The notes under the pieces were generated by a model, which was given only the letters and a program-made list of their open reading frames with translations, was not told the DNA's origin and did not search any database. From assembly GCA_964035575.1 (NCBI GenBank), contig OZ037922.1:930001-994000 (forward strand): 64,000 nt of DNA, written 5' to 3'. This document shows positions 54,522-64,000 of the stretch, one piece after another. Both the position numbers and the translations under genes were made by a program. The DNA is from Rhynchopus sp. YZ270_cl-10. Its lineage: Eukaryota; Euglenozoa; Diplonemea; Diplonemida; Diplonemidae. Position 1 is the first letter of the stretch. Every line of letters starts with the position of its first letter.

Positions 54522-55631
54522 ATGGAGGTGACCCTCATTGACAGCGCTACGAGTGACACTTCTGTTGCAGTGCTTGCATATGACAGTTCGACGGAGACGC
54601 TTCTGCAGGCTGCGGGAGATGCTTTTGGGTACAGCAACTCTGAGGTGAAGGTGTGCCTCGGGGGGGCTCGCATCACCCCAGGGGTTCCGCTGGCCTCCAC
54701 TCCACTAGAAAGCGGGAGCTGCGTCGAAGTTTCCCTCGACACTGCCGCCTTTCTTTCCAAAATTGAAGCTGGCGAACCCCTCCGATCCCTCCCTGCATGG
54801 GTTTGCCACGACTATTCTTGCGTCCTAACGGCAGTCACTCTCCGGGGACGTGAACTACGCCACGCCTCGGAACCTCTCCAAGCAAACAAAACCATTGTCA
54901 AGGCAAGCATACAACAAGCGGGTGGGGTGGCCTTCCAATTTGCCTCGGAGGGGCTAAAGGCAAACCGACGCTTTGTGTTGTCGGCGATAAAGCCTGATGG
55001 GGTCGCGTTTATTTATGCAGCAAAGACATTACAGGGGAGTGCAGACCTTGCCACAAAAGCACTCCACGCTGCCAAACGGAGTGGCAACCAAAACGCCTCT
55101 GCATGCTGCATTGCAGCGATTCCTGAAAGCCTACTGAGAGACCGCGAATTTGCGCTATCCGCCGTAAAACTGCAGGGTGTTTTGCTAAAGAGACTGCCAA
55201 TGGAGTTGAGACAGGATACCGAGGTCGTTATGGCGGCAGTGAAGGAGGGAAACGCACTGCAGTACGCAGCTGGGGGGTTGAGGGGGAGCAAAGCGGTTGT
55301 GTTGGCAGCAGTGGAACGGTCTGGGGGTGCGTTAGCATGCGCATCAGCAGCGTTGCAGGCCGACAGAACTGTGGTGGTCACTGCAGTGCGGAACGATCAC
55401 TACGCACTCATTTCTGTGGATGCAGCTCTCAAAGCTGACAGAGATTTCGTTCTCCAACTGGTCCGTGAAAATGGCAATGCTCTAGCCTTTGCCGCACCAA
55501 CACTCCAAACTGACCAAGACATCCTCCGAGCGGCCGTCACGCAAACACCCGAAGCACTTCATCACATCCCAGACATACACATCAGAGAGGAAACCGAGCG
55601 GTGGCTTGTTACGCAAGCACATTCGAAGTGA
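54522..55631 (+). CDS. Ubiquitin-like domain plus DUF4116 repeats
   Basis: A single-exon frame of 369 residues. Residues 2-72 (VAVLAYDSSTETLLQAAGDAF, VKVCLGGARITPGVPL, SGSCVEVSL) follow the beta-grasp pattern of ubiquitin-like domains, without a C-terminal GG. From about 95 to 350 run helical repeats of roughly 25-50 residues of the DUF4116 type: ADRTVVVTAVRNDHYALI, GSKAVVLAAVERSGGALACA, ADRDFVLQLVRENGNALAFA. DUF4116 repeats are common in protists and some large DNA viruses; their biochemical role is unknown, and a protein-binding solenoid is the usual guess. The ubiquitin-like head hints at a proteasome or ubiquitin-related adaptor, as inference only. Composition matches its neighbours, so recent transfer is not indicated. 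Confidence 0.85.
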   Translation: MEVTLIDSATSDTSVAVLAYDSSTETLLQAAGDAFGYSNSEVKVCLGGARITPGVPLASTPLESGSCVEVSLDTAAFLSKIEAGEPLRSLPAWVCHDYSCVLTAVTLRGRELRHASEPLQANKTIVKASIQQAGGVAFQFASEGLKANRRFVLSAIKPDGVAFIYAAKTLQGSADLATKALHAAKRSGNQNASACCIAAIPESLLRDREFALSAVKLQGVLLKRLPMELRQDTEVVMAAVKEGNALQYAAGGLRGSKAVVLAAVERSGGALACASAALQADRTVVVTAVRNDHYALISVDAALKADRDFVLQLVRENGNALAFAAPTLQTDQDILRAAVTQTPEALHHIPDIHIREETERWLVTQAHSK

Positions 55632-56529
55632 AAATTGAAGGGCAAATATGCAGACCACAAAATGGATTGTAGGACTGCATGTTTGAGGGGGGGTCCACCC
55701 CACGGTACACCAGTTATTGTACCAAAGGTACACTGTTATGAGCGGGTTGTTGTATTTCAAGTCAATTTTGAATGCGAGAGATTTTTTTTTTCGTGTTCAT
55801 TGTAGGACTGCATGGTTGGGGTGTCCACCCCGGTACATTGTACCAAAGGTACACTGTTCACGAGAGGCTTTTGTATTTCAACTCTACCTTTTTTTTTTGA
55901 ATTAGAATCGGCCGAAAGGGATTTGTTTTGACACAAAAAAAAAAAAGCTCATGCAGCGAAGGAAAAAAAAAGTTAGTATGCATGTGTGACATAATTCATC
56001 TTTCAACTTTTCTTTTTACCTGTCATATCCTGAAGTCAGATTCTTATTTTTTTGGTGGGGGGAGGGGAGCGGGAATAATAGAGAGGGAGGTGCATGTGTG
56101 TGGTTTTTTTTGATTTGATCCGAGAAAATAGAAAAAAAAAAAGAGGAAATGAGTCCAGCAGTAAGGTTTTCTTTTAGCCAATATTGATGGACCCTTTTTG
56201 GGGTGAAGAGAAAAATGTAAAAAATAAGAAAAAAAATATCAAAAATGGTGTGGCTGAAAGGGGGTGCTATTTTGTGCTATTTTCTGCTACTTTCTGCTAT
56301 TTTCTGCTGTTTTCTGCTATTTTCTGCTATTTTGGGGGTCTGGATTTTTTTTATTTTTTGGCCGTGGTTTGGGCTTTTGCTAGAGGGAGGGGAAATGAGG
56401 GACTCCTGATCCCAGCCAGTCCCCAAAACACCTAGCAAAGATGCAGGACCACGTTTTTTTCGAGCAAAAAGCGTAAAAAATAAGAGCAATTTTAGCAAAA
56501 AAAATGTATTTTGTCCCGATATAGACCAG
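55632..56529. other. Spacer with two composite repeats
   Basis: Two TGTAAACC/T2 composites follow each other at 55655-55765 and 55795-55890. A TTTTCTGCTA pentameric to decameric repeat (GCTATTTTCT) lies at 56265-56335 and reappears after the heptamer array at about 57237-57265. No gene. Confidence 0.65.
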
Positions 56530-56534
56530 GTACT

Positions 56535-57112
56535 GTACTGTGTACTGTGTACTGTGTACTGTGTACTGTGTACTGTGTACTGTGTACTGTGTACTGTGTA
56601 CTGTGTACTGTGTACTGTGTACTGTGTACTGTGTACTGTGTACTGTGTACTGTGTACTGTGTACTGTGTACTGTGTACTGTGTACTGTGTACTGTGTACT
56701 GTGTACTGTGTACTGTGTACTGTGTACTGTGTACTGTGTACTGTGTACTGTGTACTGTGTACTGTGTACTGTGTACTGTGTACTGTGTACTGTGTACTGT
56801 GTACTGTGTACTGTGTACTGTGTACTGTGTACTGTGTACTGTGTACTGTGTACTGTGTACTGTGTACTGTGTACTGTGTACTGTGTACTGTGTACTGTGT
56901 ACTGTGTACTGTGTACTGTGTACTGTGTACTGTGTACTGTGTACTGTGTACTGTGTACTGTGTACTGTGTACTGTGTACTGTGTACTGTGTACTGTGTAC
57001 TGTGTACTGTGTACTGTGTACTGTGTACTGTGTACTGTGTACTGTGTACTGTGTACTGTGTACTGTGTACTGTGTACTGTGTACTGTGTACTGTGTACTG
57101 TGTACTGTGTAC
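56535..57112 (+). repeat. (GTGTACT)~82 satellite
   Basis: About 580 bp of perfect heptamer repeat. All six frames read through it because 7 is not a multiple of 3, giving long artefactual frames. Each unit carries the palindrome GTAC. It is bracketed by the same TATTTTCTGC repeat on both sides. Confidence 0.97.
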
Positions 57113-58020
57113 CTTATGATCCGTTTGTGGAGTGGGAGGGGGTTTCCGGGTTTGCGGGCTGGCCAAGTTTCCTTCCCTCGTACATCATGAGCCACACCAC
57201 CACCCAGCCACCAAACCCAAAAAAAATCCCCCAAAGTGCTATTTTCTGCTATTTTCTGCTATTTTGGGGTCGTCAGCCACACCAAAAAATGTTTTTTTTC
57301 CTTAGATAGTAAAGACAGTCTGAATGGTGAACAGATGTATCAAACCCCTCCCTCCCTCTCTCCCTCCTCCCCCCGCAACCCCGCAGGAAACTTTGAGACA
57401 ACCCAAAACAACAGAAATTTGCAATAATAAAAAAATGCAAGCTACTGGCAAACTAGACACACAGTCCACTCCGACACAGTGTGTAAAATGGGATTTCATA
57501 TGGGTTTCCTACCCCTCCGTCACCCCCGTTCTCCCTCGGTGTCCTTACGAGAGGCACATTTCGTCACCCATCCCCCCCAGTGGGGTTCCGCTCCCCACCC
57601 CCATCTGTTTCTTTTATTTTCTGTTTTTTTTTTTCGTTTTTTTTTTGTTTCCCCTAAAAAAGAATACTTCTTTTACCTGACAACTCCTTGAATATATTGC
57701 AGTACTCTCTCCGCTCATTTCCCCCTTTTTTTTCCCAATTCGGGGGAGAGAGGGTGGGGAGAATATAGGTAGGTGGGTGTTGGGGGTCACAAAACACATT
57801 TTCACAACGTGGCTCCCAACGAGACACAAATCTTCAGCGTGGATCTTTTGTTTTAGTTGGTGCTTTCGGAAGTCGGTCAACGACCTGTCACGACCTGTAG
57901 GCGACCTGTCAATATCAGGGGGTGTGTGTATAGAGTCCCTGTGTCAGCGACCTGTCAATATCGACCCCTCCCGGAGCACCATTAGTGTTTTTTTTCTTTT
58001 TTTTTTTCTTTCTAAAGATG

Positions 58021-58051
58021 AGTGCACGAGAGGCACATTCATCTTTCAAAC
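58021..58051 (+). repeat. GTGC-hairpin repeat (representative copy)
   Basis: GTGCACGAGAGGCAC is a 4-bp stem with the same ACGAGAG loop as T1 and T2, followed by ATTCATCTTTCAAAC. Relatives: 31831 (TGC/GCA), 24135 (ATGC/GCAT), 31262 (ATGC-TTGC-GCAT), 8831 (CGTG/CACG), 24549, 23415 and others, all +. Confidence 0.7.
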
Positions 58052-58053
58052 TA

Positions 58054-58153
58054 CAGTAAGATACCAAACATTAGGGGAAAAAAACTAAGGTGGATTTTTT
58101 GGGATTTTCAAAACTCTAAGGAGGGTTTTTACCCTATGTTTGTTGTCTTACTG
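58054..58153. mobile_element. 100-bp mariner-like MITE, copy 1
   Basis: CAGTAAGATACCAAACATT and its imperfect inverse end CTTACTG, flanked by TA on both sides. The interior (CTAAGGTGG, TTTTGGGATTTT, AAAACTCTAAGGAG) matches the element at 63323. Confidence 0.8.
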
Positions 58154-59520
58154 TATGTGTTTTTGTGGCTGAAGGGGGGAGGTGATTCGCACTTCTTGCG
58201 CACTTTGTGCGCCTCCCCATTCAGCCACACCAGTTTTTATTATTATTATATGTTCCCCCACTTCAAGAGAGAAAAAAAAACAGCGTCATTTACTCTAACT
58301 CCGGTTTCTGGTCATTTACTTTTTTCTGTCATTTCCCTTTATTGCCTTTGTTTATTCCTGTTGCCCTTTGGGAGTGTATGTACGTTGTCGCAATTTTTTT
58401 TTTGCCCCAATGAGCGTAGCGTTTCTCTTTGGAAAGTATATGAAACTAATTTTTTCCCCCCACGTTTTCTCTTTGACTTAGCCAAAGTTTCGACGAAAGT
58501 TCTTCTTTGGGTGTACCCCAATCGGGTCCTATATCACGCAGACTTAATTAACGTGCATCTCCATAATCCGTTTATTTGACCAATGAGTGGAAGTGGATGG
58601 AGGGCTCAGGTGAAAACCACGAAAAAAAACTGGATGTAGGGCTGCACGGTTGGGGGTACACCGGTCAACGGGAGGAAATGTTTTGTCTGCATTTCCTCTC
58701 GATGGCCGGAGGGGGTATCACAACAGAGAATAAGCCGGGTCCCCGGTCCCTGTCCAAGGTCCCGGTAACCGGGTCCCCGAGTCTTATTCTCTGCTGTGGG
58801 GGGTATGCGGGACATATAATGTATTGTCCTCAGGGAGGGTAAACGTCCCTGCCCCTACAAAATGCAAGTTAAAACCCTGGCTAGGGTATATTAATGCAGG
58901 GCTGGTGGCTTTCCCCCATGTAAGATGTGTTCTTGCACACCCGATCATGAAAAAAACAACAGCGACCAACCCAAGTTTTTCTTTTCTTTTGTTCTTTTTT
59001 GCTCCGTCACTTTAATATCTGTCTCGGGTTTTTTTCCCCCCCCCCTAAATTTGTGGTGTGCCATGCACACCCCCCTTCCCCCTCCTTCAAGGCATGACAT
59101 GCGAAGAAAATGCGAAGAGCTTTTTCCCCAGCAGTTTGTGTTGACAAAAAAAAAAAAAAAAGAGTTTGTGAGCACTCTGATAGGGTGGCTTAAACTGCAC
59201 AAAAAAATTTTTTTTGTCCGACCCCCCCGCATTTTTTTCTTCTTCATATTTGCGATGTTAGTACCGGGACCGTGCATGCTCCGTTCCCTAAGAGGAATGG
59301 TGAAAAAAAAAATGGTTTCAAAAAAAACACCAATCAATCTAGCACCCTCCCCATCCATCCCCGATCCACCCCCACCCCCACCCACCACTGAGGGCATGTT
59401 CTGTTCCTGCCTTTGTCGGATAAATTGAGAACTATTCCGTCCTGGGTGTTCGAGGTGGCCCCCTTATTTTATTTTATTTTCTCCACCTACCAACGAATGT
59501 GGGGGGGGGGGGGGGGGGGG

Positions 59521-61894
59521 TAGGTGGGGGCAAAACCTTCAGGACGGGTGAAGCATTTTGACTTTTTTGGACTTCCGCGCAAAGTACCCACAAACCACCC
59601 CTCATACCCACCCAGAAATGGGTCAGAAACACCCTGTGACCCGAAAATTCATGCTAAGGGCGACTCAGAATATGAAAAAATGCAAAAAAAATAGTGAAAA
59701 AGTGGCCTTTTGACGGTTTTGGCCATGTTGGGTAAAATGGCCATTTTTGGACAAAAAAATCAAAAAAACAGCAAAATTTTGACGTCATGACAGCTGCTTG
59801 GGCACAAACCTACCCCAGGGAGGTCCTGTGAGTCCATTCCGACCTGTTTTGGACACTTTAGGTACTTTTTTTGGCCGTTTTTTGGTGTTTTTAGGTCAAA
59901 AAATACCCTGGACTTTACCCTGGACGTCCCTGGGCCGCGACTTGCGCCCTGCTTTTGGACCCACTCTGGGCCAAAAAATGGGTGAAAACCCCCGAAAAAG
60001 CACTCCGGGAACCCAGATAGTTCCAAATATCCACTAGAAACCCACCCAAACACCTCAAAAACATGCCAGAAAAATATTTTCAAAAACACACTTTTTTCAA
60101 AAAGTTCATCTGGGCAGGTTCCATAATGACTTATTTGAAAAAGTGTGTTTTTGAAAATATTTTTCTGGCATGTTTTTGAGGTGTTTGGGTGGGTTTCTGG
60201 TGGATATTTGGAACTATCTGGGTTCCCAGAGTGCTTTTTCGGGGGTTTTCACCCATTTTTTGCCCAGAGTGGGTCTGAAAGCAGGGCGCAAGTCCGGTCC
60301 GGGGATAGTCCGGGGATGTTTTTTGACCTAAAAACACCAAAAAACGGCCAAAAAAAGTACCTAAAGTGTCCAAAACAGGTCGGAATGGACTCACAGGACC
60401 TCCCTGGGGTAGGTTTGTGCCCAAGCAGCTGTCATGACGTCAAAATTTTGCTGTTTTTTTGATTTTTTTGTCCAAAAATGGCCATTTTACCCAACATGGC
60501 CAAAACCGTCAAAAGGCCACTTTTTCACTATTTTTTTTGCATTTTTTCATATTCTGAGTCGCCCTTAGCATGAATTTTCGGGTCACAGGGTGTTTCTGAC
60601 CCATTTCTGGGTGGGTATGAGGGGTGGTTTGTACGTACTTTGCGCGGAAGTCCAAAAAAGTCAAAATGCCTCAAAAAAATAGGGGTTTTGCCCCCACCTA
60701 GGGGGGGGGGGGGGGGTAGGTGGGGGCAAAACCCCTATTTTTTTGAGGCATTTTGACTTTTTTGGACTTCCGCGCAAAGTACGTACAAACCACCCCTCAT
60801 ACCCACCCAGAAATGGGTCAGAAACACCCTGTGACCCGAAAATCCATGCTAAGGGCGACTCAGAATATGAAAAAATGCAAAAAAATAGTGAAAAAGTGGC
60901 CTTTTGACGGTTTTGGCCATGTTGGGTAAAATGGCCATTTTTGGACAAAAAAATCAAAAAAACAGCAAAATTTCGACGTCATGACAGCTGCTTGGGCACA
61001 AACCTACCCCAGGGAGGTCCTGTGAGTCCATTCCGACCTGTTTTGGACACTTTAGGTACTTTTTTTGGCCGTTTTTTGGTGTTTTTAGGTCAAAAAATAC
61101 CCTGGACTTTACCCTGGACGTCCCTGGGCCGCGACTTGCGCCCTGCTTTTGGACCCACTCTGGGCCAAAAAATGGGTGAAAACCCCCGAAAAAGCACTCC
61201 GGGAACCCAGATAGTTCCAAATATCCACTAGAAACCCACCCAAACACCTCAAAAACATGCCAGAAAAATATTTTCAAAAACACACTTTTTTCAAAAAGTT
61301 CATCTGGGCAGGTTCCATAATGACTTATTTGAAAAAGTGTGTTTTTGAAAATATTTTTCTGGCATGTTTTTGAGGTGTTTGGGTGGGTTTCTGGTGGATA
61401 TTTGGAACTATCTGGGTTCCCAGAGTGCTTTTTCGGGGGTTTTCACCCATTTTTTGCCCAGAGTGGGTCTGAAAGCAGGGCGCAAGTCCGGTCCGGGGAT
61501 AGTCCGGGGATGTTTTTTGACCTAAAAACACCAAAAAACGGCCAAAAAAAGTACCTAAAGTGTCCAAAACAGGTCGGAATGGACTCACAGGACCTCCCTG
61601 GGGTAGGTTTGTGCCCAAGCAGCTGTCATGACGTCGAAATTTTGCTGTTTTTTTGATTTTTTTGTCCAAAAATGGCCATTTTACCCAACATGGCCAAAAC
61701 CGTCAAAAGGCCACTTTTTCACTATTTTTTTGCATTTTTTCATATTCTGAGTCGCCCTTAGCATGGATTTTCGGGTCACAGGGTGTTTCTGACCCATTTC
61801 TGGGTGGGTATGAGGGGTGGTTTGTGGGTACTTTGCGCGGAAGTCCAAAAAAGTCAAAATGCCTCACCCGTCCTGAAGGTTTTGCCCCCACCTA
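59521..61894. repeat. Four-armed fold-back repeat (two tandem ~1.2-kb hairpins)
   Basis: Arms of about 580 bp alternate in orientation: 59521-60108 (+), 60131-60700 (-), 60717-61310 (+) and 61332-61894 (-). Within each pair the arms are separated by only ~22 bp (TCATCTGGGCAGG), so each pair can form a very long hairpin. TAGGTGGGGGCAAAA lies at every outer end next to a G-run (59500, 60701, 61896). The arms differ in a mosaic pattern. Frames of 105-109 codons occur in every arm but show no coding signature. Fold-back transposons or a replicated palindrome are the likely origins. Confidence 0.92.
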
Positions 61895-63322
61895 GGGGGG
61901 GGGGGGGGGGGGAAATGTCATCACAGTTTAAGCCCCCTACACCCCCCCTTTAACATCTTTCTGGGATAGTGAAGACCTGTCTGAATGGCGGAAATACACT
62001 AAAACCCAAAACAGATTATCGAAAAAAGAAAGAAGGAAAGAAAAAATGTGCTATGTGAAAGGGATCGGTTCTTCGGCGGTTCTTTAGGTTGTTTAATAAA
62101 GAAAACTATATTGTCCATGTGTGCTTTTTATTGGTTTTCCTCCCCAGTAGACGGTGACAAAATAATTTAAAATAAAATATAGGTGGGTGTGCACTCACCG
62201 AGATGGATGGTCAGATTTATTTCTCCTTTTTTTTTTGGATTTATTTGACAAAAGCCAAGGTGGGGGGTTGTTACATTACTACCGTTAAGTGTCCTGTCAC
62301 CGTTCTTCATTTCTCTCCCAAATTGAGACGTGGTCTACCTTTGTTGAAAAAATACACTTCATGAACCGAAAGACGTTTTGCTTACACCACACCTCTTCCT
62401 ACTTCGGTGTGAATTACCCTAAGCGAGCTGTCATTTGAGGTGTTTCAACACTTCCCTTTGTTCTCGGGTTCTAACGTATAGCGCAGACGAAGTTTTTTCC
62501 CCCCCGTTCTGCACCTTTTTTTTTGGAGATACGCGAGTCCACAAAGTTCATTTTATAAGGCCAGAGTTAGGCTTCCCTCTTGCATCTTCTGTTGGCTGCA
62601 GGGTGCTTGGTGCTTTCATCTGGATGGCTGGCATACAGTGGGTCAGTCAGAGGTGTGCCTGCATCAATAAATAATCCTCCTTTGTTTCCCCCAGTGCCTG
62701 TGTCCGACGATGAAACGACGAGGCGTTGTGCACTTTCAACTTCTCTTTTTATTGAACATCACCTTTTACTACTTCTAAGGGAAACGGAGCAAAATGTACG
62801 GTCCTGGAAGCTTCCAAGAAAAATGGAGTCGGCGGGGCTTAAAAAAAAAGAGGAAGTTGGCTTCCTAAAACGTTCACACAACTGGCAAGAAGAGGAGGTA
62901 TCGGTGTCATCACCTGTATCATTGAAATACCATTGCTTACAAATAGTTCACCCCAATACTGTTGCCCCGTTTCATTTTTTTTTTTTTCCCCCCCTTCTTG
63001 ATTTCATTGTGATTCTCACTTAGTACTCAGACTCCCCCTCTTTCTTGAATCACCCTTTCCCCAGCACAAAGCAAACATAACAAAAAAAACTTCATAAAAA
63101 CCCATTCAAACCCCCTTTCCCCATGTGTGTGTTATTTTTTCATACTTTGAGAGTTTCTGTACCAGAGTATTCGTTCTGCTTTGTTATTTTTTTTTTTTTG
63201 TTTTTGGACCCAAATTCTTTTCCAAAAGGAGAACGTAGAGATTTGCACAAAACTGTCGCAACACAACCGAGGCAACTACACTACTCCAACAATTTTGTCA
63301 AAAAAAAAAGAAAAGAAAAATA
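61895..63322. other. Spacer with C, T4, T3 and B repeats
   Basis: Starts with a G-run. Family C at 61965-62030, T4 at about 62610-62680 directly followed by T3 at 62694-62760, and family B at 63235-63310. No gene recognised; a + frame at 62580-63023 consists mostly of these repeats. Confidence 0.6.
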
Positions 63323-63421
63323 CAGTCACACAATAAGCATCGGGTAAAAAGCTAAGGTGGGGGTTTTGGGAATTTAAAACTCCAAGGAGTGTTTTTACAC
63401 CCGATGTTCATTGTGTGCCTG
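63323..63421. mobile_element. 99-bp mariner-like MITE, copy 2
   Basis: CAGTCACACAATAAGCATCG at the left and an imperfect inverse ending GTGTGCCTG, flanked by TA on both sides. It shares its interior with 58054-58153 although the terminal bases differ. Confidence 0.8.
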
Positions 63422-63658
63422 TATGTTTTAAAGAGTTGCTGAGCAAAATTGTGACTGCTCGTAGATAGTGAATAATATTTCAGAGATAAGCAGGTCACCA
63501 CTTCACAACCACATATCCCCCCCCACGAAGGATGAAGGGGGGGGTTATTTTTATTTTTAATAGCCGTAAAATTATTTCCTCAAGCCAAAATCCTTCTAGG
63601 AGCGGAGTTTTAAGAATGCCATAATTGACGTCTGGAAATAATTGCAGTGGAGGTATTT

Positions 63659-63747
63659 TAGCCGGGTTTCCCACACAAAAAATAATTACCGTGTAATTAT
63701 AGGAAATAATTACACGGTAATTATTTTTTGTGTGGGAAACCCGGCTA
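63659..63747. repeat. Perfect 41-bp inverted repeat with 7-nt loop
   Basis: TAGCCGGGTTTCCCACAC...GTGTAATTA, loop TAGGAAA, then the exact inverse. Such a perfect palindrome suggests recent origin, for example a very short MITE or a repair product. Confidence 0.93.
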
Positions 63748-63794
63748 AAAAAAAAATCGCGATTTTTTTTCTTTTTTTCTTTTGTGAACACCCC

Positions 63795-64000
63795 GGGTTT
63801 GATACCTGTACCGCAGGCATTCCTCTGAGTCTAACGATTGATAATCAGAGCTCGGTTTGTTGTCAAAGACATCTTCCACCATGCATTGAGGAGGGTAAGA
63901 CAGTGGTCGCAGTTTGTACTTGATAGCATTACAACATTTAACTTCTCCACGGGGGTCTTGGGCCGTTCACTCGGTTATACCTTGACCAGCGGAAGAGGCC
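63795..64000 (-). repeat. Decayed element fragment, second copy (cut by window end)
   Basis: Same ordered blocks as 42028-42370. The element continues past the window. Confidence 0.6.

Larger units (their letters stand above)
57113..59520. other. Spacer before the fold-back repeat
   Basis: No gene recognised. Contains CGACCTGTCAATATC repeats at 57880-57980, a GTGC-hairpin repeat at 58021-58051 split by a mariner-like MITE, a TGTAAACC fragment near 58610, a GGTCCCCGG-type palindrome at 58735-58785 and a G-run at 59500-59520. Confidence 0.55.

Noticed and set aside
56380-57309. Long open frames of 200-284 codons on both strands
   Set aside because: They arise from the heptamer satellite, which has no stop in any frame; the peptide repeats are an artefact.
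59760-61656. Frames of 105-109 codons in each fold-back arm
   Set aside because: Although kept open by a 12-bp length difference between arms, composition is biased (Phe, Gly, Pro) with no family resemblance; inheritance from one ancestor explains the similarity.

Overview
The window is nuclear DNA from a unicellular eukaryote. Coding stretches have GC-rich third codon positions and are cut by canonical GT-AG introns; 8 of the 11 donors I can place read GTATG. They sit in AT-rich spacers full of A, T, G and C runs and short repeats. All seven genes I can support lie on the + strand. Most are preceded by a pyrimidine tract and an AG 25-110 bases before the ATG, as expected for spliced-leader acceptors or 5'-UTR introns. 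One-strand gene order, AG acceptors at 5' ends and sparse cis-introns recall Euglenozoa, especially diplonemids or euglenids. That placement is inference: no spliced-leader RNA, rRNA or other decisive marker is present.

Layout. 6-6953: a six-exon gene for a Gln-rich protein with two cold-shock-like domains and a DHH/DHHA1 phosphoesterase; its introns hold a 1.7-kb repeat array and two hAT-type MITEs with exact 8-bp target duplications. 6954-12225: repeat-rich spacer with one doubtful short coding region (10561-10804). 12226-14770: a six-exon PTB/hnRNP-L-like RNA-binding protein. 14771-25541: spacer with a damaged tRNA-Thr-like sequence, an unclassified 160-bp conserved element and several terminal-inverted-repeat elements. 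25542-30134: an intronless gene for a 1530-residue secretory-pathway protein with six DOMON-like domains fused to a ferric reductase/NADPH oxidase core. 30135-46876: long spacer with MITEs, palindrome clusters, heptamer satellites and recombinase-like fragments. 46877-47569: a FUN14-like membrane protein. 49786-51063: a two-exon HERP-like membrane protein. 54038-54232: a 64-residue Cys-rich protein. 54522-55631: a ubiquitin-like plus DUF4116 protein. 55632-64000: spacer with about 82 copies of a heptamer and a 2.4-kb four-armed fold-back repeat.

The genes do not form an obvious pathway: RNA turnover or binding (DHH, PTB-like), membrane redox (DOMON-reductase) and ER or mitochondrial membrane proteins are mixed, as expected of a housekeeping stretch.

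The most unusual signal is a set of at least 60 very short dispersed hairpin repeats in two architectures: hairpin plus TTCATC or TTTCAA plus T-run, and an AGTGGAG/CTACACT stem plus ATCAAA plus A-run. Every copy I found is in the sense orientation of the genes. Their stems show compensatory base changes, and one copy coincides exactly with a 58-nt spliceosomal intron. I read them as elements that act or spread at the RNA level, possibly introner-like.
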